A program made the position numbers and the translations under genes. Shown in pieces: positions 34,916 to 43,975 of a stretch of DNA of 64,000 nt. The notes under the pieces are model-generated. The model saw only the letters and a list, made by a program, of their open reading frames with translations. It was not told the origin of the DNA and made no database searches. Origin of the DNA: Komagataeibacter xylinus NBRC 15237 (GTDB taxonomy: Bacteria; Pseudomonadota; Alphaproteobacteria; Acetobacterales; Acetobacteraceae); the NCBI RefSeq assembly GCF_001571345.1, contig NZ_BCTP01000005.1, positions 1 through 64,000 of the forward strand, read 5' to 3'. How positions within the stretch are numbered: position 1 is the stretch's first letter; each line of letters starts with the position of its first letter.

Positions 34916-36394
34916 ATGACGTTTATGACAGCGACGGATGTAACCGTGCCCAGGCCCGAAACCCCCTTGCCCCCCATTACGCCCATCGTGCTCTCGGGTG
35001 GCACGGGCACGCGGCTGTGGCCCGTTTCGCGCGCCAGCCACCCCAAGCAGTTCTGGGCGCTGGCCTCGAGCCAGACCATGATCGGTGAGACCCTGCAGCG
35101 CGCCACGGGCGAGGCCTTTGCCCCGCCCGTCGTTGTATGCAACCAGGCGCATCGCTTTCTCGTGGCCGAACAACTGCGCGAGAACGGCTGCGAGAATGGC
35201 CGCATCATCCTTGAGCCCGCCGTGCGCAACACCGCCGCCGCCATTGCTGCCGCCGCCCTCGTGGCCGCACAGGACAACCCCGAAACCCTGCTGTGGATCA
35301 TGGCTGCCGATGCCGCCTTCCGCTACCCCGAGCGCCTGCCCGCCGTGCTGGAAAAAGCAGAGAAAGTGGCGCGGGAAGGCTATATTGTCACCTTCGGCAT
35401 GAAGCCCGACGCGGCCGAGACAGGGTATGGCTATATCCGCACCGGCGCGCCGGCGCACCCGGACCGGCCTGATGAGGGCGTGTACCATGTCACCCGGTTT
35501 ATTGAAAAACCGGACCATCTGCGCGCGACCGAAATGCTGCGTGAAGGAGGGTATCTGTGGAACTCGGGCATGTTCGTGGCGCCTGCCTCGGTCATGCTGG
35601 CCGAACTGGCCCGGCACGAGCCCGAAGTGCTTGAAAACGTGCGCATCGCCCTGGAGCAAAGCCAGCATGACCTGACCTTCTGCCGGCTTGATGAGGAAGC
35701 CTTCCTGCGCTGCCCGAGTGTCAGCATTGATTATGCCGTGATGGAACGCACCGACCGCGCATTGGTCATTCCCGCCGATCTTGGCTGGTCGGATGTAGGG
35801 AACTGGAATGCGCTGTGGGAACTGGGCGACAAGGATGCAGACGGCAACGTGGTCGTGGGCGACGTGGTGCTTGAGCAGTCCCATAACTGCTACGTGCGCA
35901 GCGAGGGCATGCTGACGGCGGTGGCGGGGCTGACCGATATCGTGCTGGTTGTCACGACGGATGCGGTGCTCGCCATCCATCGTGATTACGCGCAGGATGT
36001 CTCGGCCCTTGTGGCCCAGTTGAAAAAGGCCAGCCGGACGGAAGCCGAAATTCACAATCGCTGTTACCGGCCCTGGGGTTTTTACGAAGGGCTGATTCAG
36101 GGCGAGCGGTTTCAGGTCAAGCGCATCGTGGTCTATCCGGGGCAGAAACTTTCGTTGCAGAAGCATTTTCACCGTGCCGAGCACTGGGTCGTGGTCAGTG
36201 GCACGGCCCTGGTCACGCGTGATGCGGAAAATCTGCTGATACAGGAAAACGAAAGTGTCTATCTGCCGTTAGGCTGTATGCATCGCCTGGAAAATCCTGG
36301 CCGCATTCCCCTGACGCTTATCGAGGTGCAGTCCGGGCCATACCTTGGGGAAGACGACATCGTCCGCTTCGAGGATACATACGGACGGCAGTAA
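34916..36394 (+). CDS. manC: Mannose-1-phosphate guanylyltransferase / mannose-6-phosphate isomerase
   Basis: A 492-residue bifunctional protein. The nucleotidyltransferase part has VLSGGTGTRLWPVSRASHPK near residue 25 and FIEKPD near 197; the C-terminal cupin isomerase part has KLSLQKHFHRAEHWVVVSG near 415 and ENESVYLPLGCMHRLENPG near 445. It makes mannose 6-phosphate from fructose 6-phosphate and GDP-mannose from mannose 1-phosphate and GTP; phosphomannomutase is not in the window. GDP-mannose feeds the GumH/AceA-type transferase at 41303. It is followed by a long palindrome that separates it from the GumD gene. Confidence 0.93.
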   Translation: MTFMTATDVTVPRPETPLPPITPIVLSGGTGTRLWPVSRASHPKQFWALASSQTMIGETLQRATGEAFAPPVVVCNQAHRFLVAEQLRENGCENGRIILEPAVRNTAAAIAAAALVAAQDNPETLLWIMAADAAFRYPERLPAVLEKAEKVAREGYIVTFGMKPDAAETGYGYIRTGAPAHPDRPDEGVYHVTRFIEKPDHLRATEMLREGGYLWNSGMFVAPASVMLAELARHEPEVLENVRIALEQSQHDLTFCRLDEEAFLRCPSVSIDYAVMERTDRALVIPADLGWSDVGNWNALWELGDKDADGNVVVGDVVLEQSHNCYVRSEGMLTAVAGLTDIVLVVTTDAVLAIHRDYAQDVSALVAQLKKASRTEAEIHNRCYRPWGFYEGLIQGERFQVKRIVVYPGQKLSLQKHFHRAEHWVVVSGTALVTRDAENLLIQENESVYLPLGCMHRLENPGRIPLTLIEVQSGPYLGEDDIVRFEDTYGRQ

Positions 36395-36402
36395 CATGCA
36401 GC

Positions 36403-36442
36403 CATGGGGCATTTATGGGCGGATGCCCCTGAATGCCCCATG
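36403..36442. terminator. Long palindrome after manC
   Basis: CATGGGGCATT (36403-36413) and AATGCCCCATG (36432-36442) form a perfect 11-bp stem, and the intervening bases contain GGGC/GCCC that extend the structure inward. It starts 8 bp after the manC stop. No U-tract follows, so it may be a pause/processing hairpin or protein-binding site rather than a classical terminator. Confidence 0.55.
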
Positions 36443-36743
36443 CACGAAGCCTGGGGCAGGGATGGGGAATATTCGTTTCGTTATAAGAACGGTTTCATTA
36501 ATTCGTTAATTTTTTAATAAATAAGATGTGACGGTTAAATCATGTTTCCGTACTGTGGCAATGACATATTTTGGCCCTAAAATACCCAGAATAATGCCGC
36601 TACGGGAACTGGAGTCCCGAAAGTCATAAAAACAATAAAAGGCAGAAGAGTGTTTGGTGCCCGTGTTGCGTAATGCGGGGAATGGCAAGGGAAGCTGTAT
36701 CCGGTGGCAGGCTGCGGCCCGCGTTGACAGGAGATGTTTCAAA
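36443..36743. other. 301-bp leader before the GumD-like gene
   Basis: Contains a strongly AT-rich stretch (36478-36545, with TTAATTTTTTAATAAATAAG) that probably holds the promoter for the long GumD-to-Wza operon. The remainder is a leader of about 150 bp with no recognised riboswitch. AGGAGA at about 36729 is the ribosome site of the downstream gene. Confidence 0.4.
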
Positions 36744-38243
36744 ATGAGCGAGGCACTCAGGCATTTGGAAAATGGTGAATCCGACCTGTCGCCATCAACG
36801 GGGGGCGATGGCATCTCTGCGCGGTGGCGCCTGATGCACCGGGCAGCTGAAAGCAGCTTTTCCTATCGCCACCCCGTCGTGTCGCAGGTAGTCGTGCTGT
36901 CGGATGCGATGTGCGTGTTCCTTGCCGTCGTGGCCTGCATCGCCTGGCAGCGTATTTTTGATACGCCCGAACTGTCCGGCGCACTCCTGCTGGCCAATGT
37001 CATGGCCGGCGGCGCGTTCTTCCTGTTCCCCAAGAATGTGCCATTGCTCGACATTCCCGACATCACCAGGCTTTCTTTCCAGCTCCGCTACCTTGCTCCC
37101 CCCGTTGTGTTCGGTCTGATCGTGTTCTGCGCCATTCTGGTCATGCTGTCGTGGCCGGTCGGTGTTGCGGTGCGGATGGGGGCTGAATGGCTGGTCTTTG
37201 TTGCCGTGGCGCTGGCGGCTGAACGGATCATCGGCACTTATGTGCTGCATACGCAGGCGATGGCCCATCGCCTGACGCGCAAGGTGGCGATTATCGGTTC
37301 AGGCGCGGAAGCAGCCCAGATGGCCGCGCGCATCAATACCCGCATGCAGCGCATGTTCCGCCTTGTTGGCATATTTGATGACCAGGGCAGCAATGTTGAC
37401 GGCACGATTGATGAACTCGTGCAGCGTGGGCGCGAGGATGGCATTGATGCCGTCATCATGAGCTTCCCCCCCGCCGAGGGCGGGCAGCAGCATGTGATGG
37501 ACGTGCTGTGGCGACTGCGCGGCGTGCTGGCCGATGTGTATGTCGTGCCCACGCTCATGACGGAGGACAGCCACTTCTGGCCCGTCGAGCGCTTCGGGCC
37601 ATTTTCGCTCACGGTCTTGCAGCGCAGGCCCCTGAGCGAGTGGGACATGCTGGAAAAGCGTGCGTTTGACCTGAGCGCCAGCGTGCTGATCCTGATTGCG
37701 ATCGCCCCCGTCCTTGCGCTCGTGGCTCTGGCCATCAAGCTGGACTCCCGCGGGCCGGTATTGTTCTGCCAGCCGCGGCAGGGCTTCAACAACTGCTATT
37801 TCAACGTGTTCAAGTTCCGCTCCATGTATACCGACATGGCCGATAGCGGTGCCGCGCGCCAGACTTCGCGCACCGACCCCCGTGTTACGCGCGTGGGCCG
37901 CGTGATCCGGCGGCTGAGCATTGATGAGCTGCCCCAGCTTTTCAATGTGCTGCGTGGCGAGATGTCGCTCGTCGGCCCCCGCCCGCATGCGCCCCAGACC
38001 CGCGCGGGCGGGCAGCTATTGCACGAGGCAATGGAAGAATATGTGGCCCGCCACCGTGTGCAGCCCGGCATTACCGGCTGGGCGCAGATCAACGGCTCGC
38101 GCGGCGAACTTGTCACGCGCGAGGACCTGCGCCGCCGCGTGGTGCTGGACCTGGAATACATACGCGCCTGGTCGATCTGGCTGGATATGAAAATCATCTT
38201 CCTGACCATCAAGCGCGAGATTTTCTCACGGAATGCGTTCTGA
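36744..38243 (+). CDS. gumD: Undecaprenyl-phosphate glucose-1-phosphate transferase (GumD type)
   Basis: A 499-residue polyisoprenyl-phosphate hexose-1-phosphate transferase. Four to five N-terminal helices and a CoA-binding-like domain (KVAIIGSGAEAAQMAARI near residue 180) precede a C-terminal catalytic domain: LEKRAFDLSASVLILIAIAP near 305, GPVLFCQPRQGFNN near 338, FKFRSMYTDMAD near 358 and RLSIDELPQLFNVLRGEMSL then VGPRPHAP near 395. It places the first glucose phosphate on undecaprenyl phosphate, starting each repeat unit. ATG 36744 follows AGGAGA; the in-frame TTG 90 nt earlier is not needed. It is the first gene of a long plus-strand operon. Confidence 0.93.
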   Translation: MSEALRHLENGESDLSPSTGGDGISARWRLMHRAAESSFSYRHPVVSQVVVLSDAMCVFLAVVACIAWQRIFDTPELSGALLLANVMAGGAFFLFPKNVPLLDIPDITRLSFQLRYLAPPVVFGLIVFCAILVMLSWPVGVAVRMGAEWLVFVAVALAAERIIGTYVLHTQAMAHRLTRKVAIIGSGAEAAQMAARINTRMQRMFRLVGIFDDQGSNVDGTIDELVQRGREDGIDAVIMSFPPAEGGQQHVMDVLWRLRGVLADVYVVPTLMTEDSHFWPVERFGPFSLTVLQRRPLSEWDMLEKRAFDLSASVLILIAIAPVLALVALAIKLDSRGPVLFCQPRQGFNNCYFNVFKFRSMYTDMADSGAARQTSRTDPRVTRVGRVIRRLSIDELPQLFNVLRGEMSLVGPRPHAPQTRAGGQLLHEAMEEYVARHRVQPGITGWAQINGSRGELVTREDLRRRVVLDLEYIRAWSIWLDMKIIFLTIKREIFSRNAF

Positions 38244-38260
38244 ATTCCTGAACTGCAATA

Positions 38261-39097
38261 ATGATGAACGGTGTATTCAAAATGAACGCAAATACGGAAA
38301 TAAAACTGGATGATGCCATTGTCGATGTCATGGGCCTGCCCCTGCACGACATCACGCGCGCGGAAATTGTCACGCGCGTGATCGACGCCGTAAAGGGCGG
38401 GCGCAAGATGGCCATTGTCAACGCCAATGCCCACATGGCGGTCGAATCCCAAAAACACCCGTGGCTGCGGGGGCTGTTCCGCCGGGCGGATATTGCGTTC
38501 TGCGATGGCGCGGGCGTGCAGCTCGCCGCCCGCGTGCTGACCGGGCGCCGCCTGCCGCGCACCACGCCGCCGGAATGGATCGGCCCGGTGCTCGAGCGCC
38601 TGGGGCCAGAGGCTTCGGTGTTCTGGATCGGGGGCAGGCCGGGCGTGGTCGATGAGGCGGCGGATGCCTTCTCGGCACGCTACGGCGTGCGCACGGCAGG
38701 CACGCAGCATGGTTTTTTTGACCTCACCCCCGGCTCGCGCGAATCAACGCAACTGCTCGGGCGCCTGCTGGCCACAAAGCCCGACATCATTCTGCTGACC
38801 ATGGGCATGCCCCGGCAGGAAATCTGGCTGCGTGACAATATCGACCACCTGCCCTCCGGCGTGTTCGTTACGGCGGGCGCGCTGGTTGACCATGCGGCGG
38901 GCCGGGTGCGCAGGCCGCCGCGATGGGTGGCCAACATGGGGCTGGAATGGCTGGTGCGCCTGATGCGCGAGCCGCGCAGGCTGTGGCGGCGTTACGTGCT
39001 GGGGCTGCCGGTGTTCGGCTTCTATGTCCTTGTCTACCTGCAGCGCAGGCTCCGCCTGCGGGCAGCCTCCCCCCTCTCACGGAAACTCGCCGGGTAA
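38261..39097 (+). CDS. gumM: WecG/TagA/CpsF (GT26) glucosyltransferase, GumM-like
   Basis: A 278-residue GT26 enzyme. NANAHMAVESQKHPWLRGLF near residue 52, FCDGAGVQLAARVLTG near 80, FWIGGRPGVVDEAADAF near 122, LLTMGMPRQEIWLRDN near 178 and the GALVDHAAGRVRRPPRW region near 205 are family hallmarks. In xanthan synthesis GumM adds the second, beta-1,4-linked glucose to make lipid-linked cellobiose; position directly after the GumD gene supports the same role. It begins 17 nt after GumD. ATG 38282 is a possible shorter start. Confidence 0.89.
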   Translation: MMNGVFKMNANTEIKLDDAIVDVMGLPLHDITRAEIVTRVIDAVKGGRKMAIVNANAHMAVESQKHPWLRGLFRRADIAFCDGAGVQLAARVLTGRRLPRTTPPEWIGPVLERLGPEASVFWIGGRPGVVDEAADAFSARYGVRTAGTQHGFFDLTPGSRESTQLLGRLLATKPDIILLTMGMPRQEIWLRDNIDHLPSGVFVTAGALVDHAAGRVRRPPRWVANMGLEWLVRLMREPRRLWRRYVLGLPVFGFYVLVYLQRRLRLRAASPLSRKLAG

Positions 39098-39102
39098 GCA
39101 GC

Positions 39103-41313
39103 ATGAATTATGTTTCCATACAGGGACGGAACCCTTCAATGTCATGGACCGCACAGGATGTCGGCCTCGTCATTCGCCAGACATGCCGCGCCTTCCTGCG
39201 GCACCGGATGCTGTTTGCCCTGACCGTGCTTGGCGTGGTGGGGGTAGGGGGGGCGGTCACGCTCTCGCTCAAGCCGCGCTACACGGCCACGGCCACGGTC
39301 GTGGTGGCGGGCCACGCGCAGCAGGATCCGCTTGCGCCCAACGGCCAGCAGCAGAACCAGGCCCCGCCGGATGATGAACTGGTCTCGACCGAGGCTGCGA
39401 TGATCCACTCGCGCGATGTGGCCGCCGCCGTGCTGGCGCAACTTCCGCCCCCCGCCCAGCCTGCCCATGTCGGCCTGCGCGACCGGCTGTGCCACATGGG
39501 GCTGGGTTTTATGTGCCATGTGGCAAAACCGGTGGACCCGCAGGTGCAGCGCATGCATGAGGAGGACGCCTTCCTCAACAGCCTGACCATCACGCCCGAG
39601 CCGCGCACCCAGATCCTTGACATCAGCGTGGTCGATGGCGACCCGGCGCGCGCGGCGGCGCTGGCCGATGCGGTGGTGACCAACTACCAGCGCATTGCGC
39701 TGGCCCGCCAGACAGCGGACATCAACCGCGTGGCCGCGTGGCTTGACAGCCGCACCGCCGCCCTGCGCCAGCGCTGGCTCGATGCGGTGCAGAAGGCCAA
39801 CGCCTTTGATAATGCCCACGGCCTGACCAATACGAACGAGGGCAGCACCTCAAGCCCGCTGATCGAGCGCCAGATTGCCGATACGGCCTCCAATCTCAGC
39901 CAGGCGCAGGGTCGCCTTGCCGCAGCCCAGGCCCGCGCCGATGCCCTGAAGGATGCGGCCGCCCGGGGCGATGCGCGTGCAGCCGTCGCCCTGTCGCAGG
40001 AGCCGATCCTGGTGGCCACCGCCAATTCGCTCATGCAGCTTGAAAGCACGCGCCAGGAGGAGGCGGCCACCTACGGCCCCCAGCACCCCCGCCTGCGCGC
40101 GCTTGACCAGCAGATCGCAACCACGAAGGCCAGTCTTGCCGCCGAGACGCAGGCCGCGCTCAACACCATCCGCGAGGACCAGATCTCCGCCCGCGCCGAG
40201 GTGGACCGCCTGAACGAAAACCTGGACCTTTTGCGCCAGAAGGCAGGCGGGCAGAGCGGCCCGCAGGCGGAATACCGCACGCTCGACCAGGAGGCGCAGA
40301 GCGCGCGCACGGTGTATGAAACCTTCCTCGAGCACGCCAAGGAAGTGGTGGACCGCGCCGCCCTGCTGCAACCGCCCATCGCCATGGTGTCGCATGCCTC
40401 GGCACCGGATGTGCCAAGCTTCCCCAACCGCAAGAAGCTTGGCATCGGGCTGATTGCCGTGGCCCTTGCCGCGGGAGCAGGCGCTGTGCTGCTGCGTGAT
40501 TACTTCACGGCGGGCTTTACCGAGATCGAGCGCCTGCGCGCCGCCATTCCGCTGCCGCTGCTGGCCGTGGTGCCCAAGGTGGGCGGGCGCAGCGAGCAGA
40601 CCGTGCGCCACCATGTGCTCGACCACCCCTATTCCCGCGCGACCGAGGCCGTGCGCAGCCTTGTCATGCAGCTTTCCATGCGGGTGCATGAAGGTGGCCA
40701 GCCGCTGTGCCTTGCCATTACCTCGGCCGGGCCGGAGGAAGGCAAGAGCACGCTGGCGCTGTGGATGGCCGCCGTGGCAAGGCGTGGCGGCCAGAAAGTA
40801 CTGGTGATCGACGCTGATCACCGGCGCGGCATGCTCGACCATTACCTGACCGATGGCACCACGGGCCGCCCCTCGCTGGGCATGAGCGACCTTGTGACAA
40901 GTGGCGCGCGGGTGGCCGATGTCATCCGCACCGACCCCGAGGCCGGGTTTGACTACATCCCGGCGGGGCGGACCATCGAGCACGCCTTCAGCCCCGTCGA
41001 GATCCGTCGCCTGCGCGCGATGCTGGTCGAACTCAAGCATTCCTATGAACTCATCATCATCGACTGCCCGCCGCTGCTGGGGCTGAGCGATGCGCTGGTG
41101 CACGCGAACATGGCCGATCAGGTGATTTTCGTGTGCCGGTGGAAGAGCACGGCCCAGCGTGCCGTCATGGCCTGCCTGGAGCGGCTTGAAGCCTGTGGCG
41201 CGCACCTCGCCGGCGTGGTGGCCACCATGGTGGAGGATAATGCGATGGACGTGATGGGCTACAGTTACGGCAACAGGGATATCAGGATCCTGAGCCGTTT
41301 TGATGAACAGTAA
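39103..41313 (+). CDS. Wzc-type chain-length protein with tyrosine-kinase domain
   Basis: A 736-residue inner-membrane protein. Order: TM1 near residue 35 after a short cytoplasmic start, a Wzz/periplasmic domain, a long Gln/Ala-rich coiled coil around residues 205-420, TM2 near 445, then a BY-kinase domain with Walker A TSAGPEEGKSTLALW (K548), Walker A' VLVIDADHRRG and Walker B YELIIIDCPPLL. It co-polymerises with the export lipoprotein and sets chain length. The C-terminal tail has only a YSY pair, whereas many Wzc proteins carry a longer tyrosine cluster. ATG 39103 is used; an upstream in-frame start would overlap the GumM gene. GumC in Xanthomonas lacks the kinase half. Confidence 0.9.
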   Translation: MNYVSIQGRNPSMSWTAQDVGLVIRQTCRAFLRHRMLFALTVLGVVGVGGAVTLSLKPRYTATATVVVAGHAQQDPLAPNGQQQNQAPPDDELVSTEAAMIHSRDVAAAVLAQLPPPAQPAHVGLRDRLCHMGLGFMCHVAKPVDPQVQRMHEEDAFLNSLTITPEPRTQILDISVVDGDPARAAALADAVVTNYQRIALARQTADINRVAAWLDSRTAALRQRWLDAVQKANAFDNAHGLTNTNEGSTSSPLIERQIADTASNLSQAQGRLAAAQARADALKDAAARGDARAAVALSQEPILVATANSLMQLESTRQEEAATYGPQHPRLRALDQQIATTKASLAAETQAALNTIREDQISARAEVDRLNENLDLLRQKAGGQSGPQAEYRTLDQEAQSARTVYETFLEHAKEVVDRAALLQPPIAMVSHASAPDVPSFPNRKKLGIGLIAVALAAGAGAVLLRDYFTAGFTEIERLRAAIPLPLLAVVPKVGGRSEQTVRHHVLDHPYSRATEAVRSLVMQLSMRVHEGGQPLCLAITSAGPEEGKSTLALWMAAVARRGGQKVLVIDADHRRGMLDHYLTDGTTGRPSLGMSDLVTSGARVADVIRTDPEAGFDYIPAGRTIEHAFSPVEIRRLRAMLVELKHSYELIIIDCPPLLGLSDALVHANMADQVIFVCRWKSTAQRAVMACLERLEACGAHLAGVVATMVEDNAMDVMGYSYGNRDIRILSRFDEQ

Positions 41314-42484
41314 AAAACGGGGGGATGAAACATTGAAAGTCCTGCATATCTGCCGCCAGTTCAGCCCTTCGGTCGGTGGGCTGGAAGACTCCCTGCTCAA
41401 CCTCGCCCGCAGCCAGCGCCAGCGGCTGGGCATCGACGCCGAGGTGCTGACGCTCGACACGGTGTTCGGCCGCCCCGGTACGCTGCCGCACCGCGATGTG
41501 GTCGATGGCATACCCGTTACCCGCCTGGCGTGGCGGGGTTCGACCAAATACCCGCTGGCGCCGCAGGTGCTGCGGCATATCGGCGGGTTTGACCTGCTGC
41601 ATGTGCATGCGATCGACTTCTTTTTCGACTTTCTGGCCTGGACATGGCCACTGCACCGCAAGACCATGATCGCCTCGACCCATGGCGGCTTTTTTCATAC
41701 CGGCGCGCTCAGGCGCATCAAGGAAATCTGGTTTCGCACCATCACCCCCATCTCGGTGCGGGCGTATAAGAAAATCGTGGCGTGCAGCTACAGCGATGCC
41801 GACCTGTTCCGTCATGTGGCGGCGGGCCGCCTGATTACCATCGAGAACGGCATCAACCAGACCCGCTTCCGTGATGCGGCGTCGCGTACGCCCAACCGCA
41901 CCATTCTCGCCTTTGGCCGCTTTGCGGTGCACAAGCGCCTCAAGCTCCTGTTCCAGCTTGTGGCCCTGTTGCGGGCCTATAATTCCGGCTGGAACATCAT
42001 CGTGGCGGGGCAGGATTCCAACCTCACGGCAGATGACCTGCGCGCGCAGGCCCGCGCCTGTGGCATCGAGAACAGCCTGCGCATCGTGTCCGGCCCGTCG
42101 GACGCCGAACTGCGCGGGCTGATGGGGGAGGCCAGCTTCTTTGGCTGCCTGTCCGCGCATGAAGGCTTTGGCCTTGCGGCGGTGGAGGCGATGTCGGCGG
42201 GGCTTGTGCCCATCCTGAGCAACATCACGCCCTTCGCGCGGCTCATGCAGCAGGGTGCTGCGGGGGTGATGGTAAACCCCGACAACCTCGCCCCCGGGGC
42301 GCGCGAGGCCGAGGACATGGCCGCCGCCCTGCCCGAGACGGCGGACGCCCTGCGGGCGCGCAACATGGATGTGGCCAGCCGTTATGACTGGCACAGCGTG
42401 GCGCATGAATATGCGCGGCTGTACCAGCAGGTGCTCGGGCGCGCGCTGCCCGAAGCCAACATGGCCGCAGCAGGGGCGGAGTGA
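41303..42484 (+). CDS. aceA: GDP-mannose:cellobiosyl-lipid alpha-mannosyltransferase (GumH/AceA type)
   Basis: A 393-residue GT4 enzyme closely matching GumH and the acetan mannosyltransferase AceA: HICRQFSPSVGGLEDSLLNL near residue 15, HVHAIDFFFDFLAWTWPLH near 102, STHGGFFHTGALRRIKEIWF near 126, ILAFGRFAVHKRLKLLFQL near 198, and the retaining E-x7-E region AHEGFGLAAVEAMSAGLVPI near 287. It adds mannose alpha-1,3 to lipid-linked cellobiose using GDP-mannose from ManC. The start overlaps the end of the Wzc gene by 11 nt and the stop overlaps the flippase start by 4 nt. Confidence 0.92.
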   Translation: MNSKKRGDETLKVLHICRQFSPSVGGLEDSLLNLARSQRQRLGIDAEVLTLDTVFGRPGTLPHRDVVDGIPVTRLAWRGSTKYPLAPQVLRHIGGFDLLHVHAIDFFFDFLAWTWPLHRKTMIASTHGGFFHTGALRRIKEIWFRTITPISVRAYKKIVACSYSDADLFRHVAAGRLITIENGINQTRFRDAASRTPNRTILAFGRFAVHKRLKLLFQLVALLRAYNSGWNIIVAGQDSNLTADDLRAQARACGIENSLRIVSGPSDAELRGLMGEASFFGCLSAHEGFGLAAVEAMSAGLVPILSNITPFARLMQQGAAGVMVNPDNLAPGAREAEDMAAALPETADALRARNMDVASRYDWHSVAHEYARLYQQVLGRALPEANMAAAGAE

Positions 42485-43962
42485 TGGCCAGGAACAAGTT
42501 TTCCACCAATTTCCTGTTCAATGTCTTTGGCTCCATCTTCCCCATTATCGTCTCGCTTGGCACGGTGCCGTTCTACCTGCACCTGATCGGCACGGACCGG
42601 TACGGCATTGTCGCCATTTCATGGATCCTGCTGGGGTATCTGGGGTTTCTTGATTTCGGGCTGTCACGCGCTTCGGCCAATGCGCTGGCGCAGCTGGGGC
42701 AGGCCACCTCGCGCCAGCGCTCGCCCGTGCTCATGACCGCGTTTTACAGCAATCTTGGCCTCGGCGCGCTGGGTGGGCTGATCCTGTATCCCATTGGCGA
42801 CATGGTGCTGCTGCATTTCGTGCGCATACCGCCCGACCTGATGGCCGAAACAAGGCATGCCTACCCGTGGATGGCGGTGATGCTGCCGCTGGGCATGATC
42901 AATGGCGTGGCCACGGGGGCGATGGAATCGCGCGAGCGCTTCCTGCTGTCCAACATGCTCAACTCCTCCACCACCATGGCCGGGCAGATCATCCCGCTGA
43001 TCTGCATCCATATATGGGGGCCACAGCTTACGGTTGTGCTGCCTTCCATCGTGCTGTCACGGCTGGGCATGATCATGCTCTCCTACTGCGTGGTCATGGC
43101 GCTGGAATGGCCCATCCGCCCGCTCGACTTTGACGTGACATGGCTCAAGCGCCTGCTGGGCTATGGCTCGTGGGTCAGCATATCGAGCCTGATCAACCCG
43201 CTGCTTGATACGTCCAACCAGCTTATCATCGGTGCGACGCTGGGTGTGACATCGGTGGGGCAGTATACCGTGCCGATGAACCTGGCCATGCGCTCGCAGG
43301 TTGTGGCGACCGCCCTGGCCCGCACGCTGTTCCCGCGCCTGTCACGCGCCGAGCGTGGCGAGGCGGTGGACCTGACGCGCCGGGCCACGTCGTCGCTGAC
43401 CTATGGCTTCGGGCTGATCTGCGCGCCGGGCATCGTGTTTTCGGGCGCGTTCCTGCACATGTGGGTGGGCGGCAACTTTGCCGATGTGTCGCGCCCGGTG
43501 GCCGAGATCCTGATGTTTGGCGCCTGGACCAACGGCATTGCCTTCCTGCCCTATGGGCTTTTGCAGGGGCAGGGACGACCGCATATCACGGCCAAGGTGT
43601 CTATGGTGGAGATCCTGCCATTCTTTTGCGTGCTGTGGCTGTTCATCAAATGGTGGGGGCTGCCGGGTGCCGCAGCGGCATGGACCCTGCGGGTCACGAT
43701 TAATTTAATTGCGCTTTACCTGTTGTCGGATTGCCTGTCACGGCAGACTTGGCGCCTTGTGCCAGGTATGATGATTATGACAGGGGCATTGATTGTGAGT
43801 CTGCTTGTTCCCATGACCCTGCTGGTCTCGGCTGGAGCCGCGGCGGTGGTGGGGCTGGCAATGGCTTTTGCCGCCTACCGGCTGGACCCGGGGCTGCATG
43901 ACATGGTGCACCGGTTGGTCCCACGCGCGGGGGGCAAGCCCCGTGTTACGATTACAGGTTAG
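42481..43962 (+). CDS. Wzx-type lipid-linked oligosaccharide flippase
   Basis: A 493-residue membrane protein with 12-14 hydrophobic segments and the polysaccharide-transporter fold: NFLFNVFGSIFPIIVSLGTV near residue 10, ISWILLGYLGFLDFGLSRAS near 45, and NQLIIGATLGVTSVGQYTVP near 245. It would move the completed undecaprenyl-linked repeat unit across the inner membrane (GumJ role in xanthan). It overlaps the mannosyltransferase gene by 4 nt and ends 13 nt before the beta-barrel gene. Confidence 0.9.
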   Translation: MMARNKFSTNFLFNVFGSIFPIIVSLGTVPFYLHLIGTDRYGIVAISWILLGYLGFLDFGLSRASANALAQLGQATSRQRSPVLMTAFYSNLGLGALGGLILYPIGDMVLLHFVRIPPDLMAETRHAYPWMAVMLPLGMINGVATGAMESRERFLLSNMLNSSTTMAGQIIPLICIHIWGPQLTVVLPSIVLSRLGMIMLSYCVVMALEWPIRPLDFDVTWLKRLLGYGSWVSISSLINPLLDTSNQLIIGATLGVTSVGQYTVPMNLAMRSQVVATALARTLFPRLSRAERGEAVDLTRRATSSLTYGFGLICAPGIVFSGAFLHMWVGGNFADVSRPVAEILMFGAWTNGIAFLPYGLLQGQGRPHITAKVSMVEILPFFCVLWLFIKWWGLPGAAAAWTLRVTINLIALYLLSDCLSRQTWRLVPGMMIMTGALIVSLLVPMTLLVSAGAAAVVGLAMAFAAYRLDPGLHDMVHRLVPRAGGKPRVTITG

Positions 43963-43975
43963 GTTAGGGCAGGGT

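Noticed and set aside
39850-41667. A 605-codon open frame antisense to the Wzc gene
   Set aside because: Length comes from high GC in the opposite strand; no domains, and it runs through the start of the next real gene.
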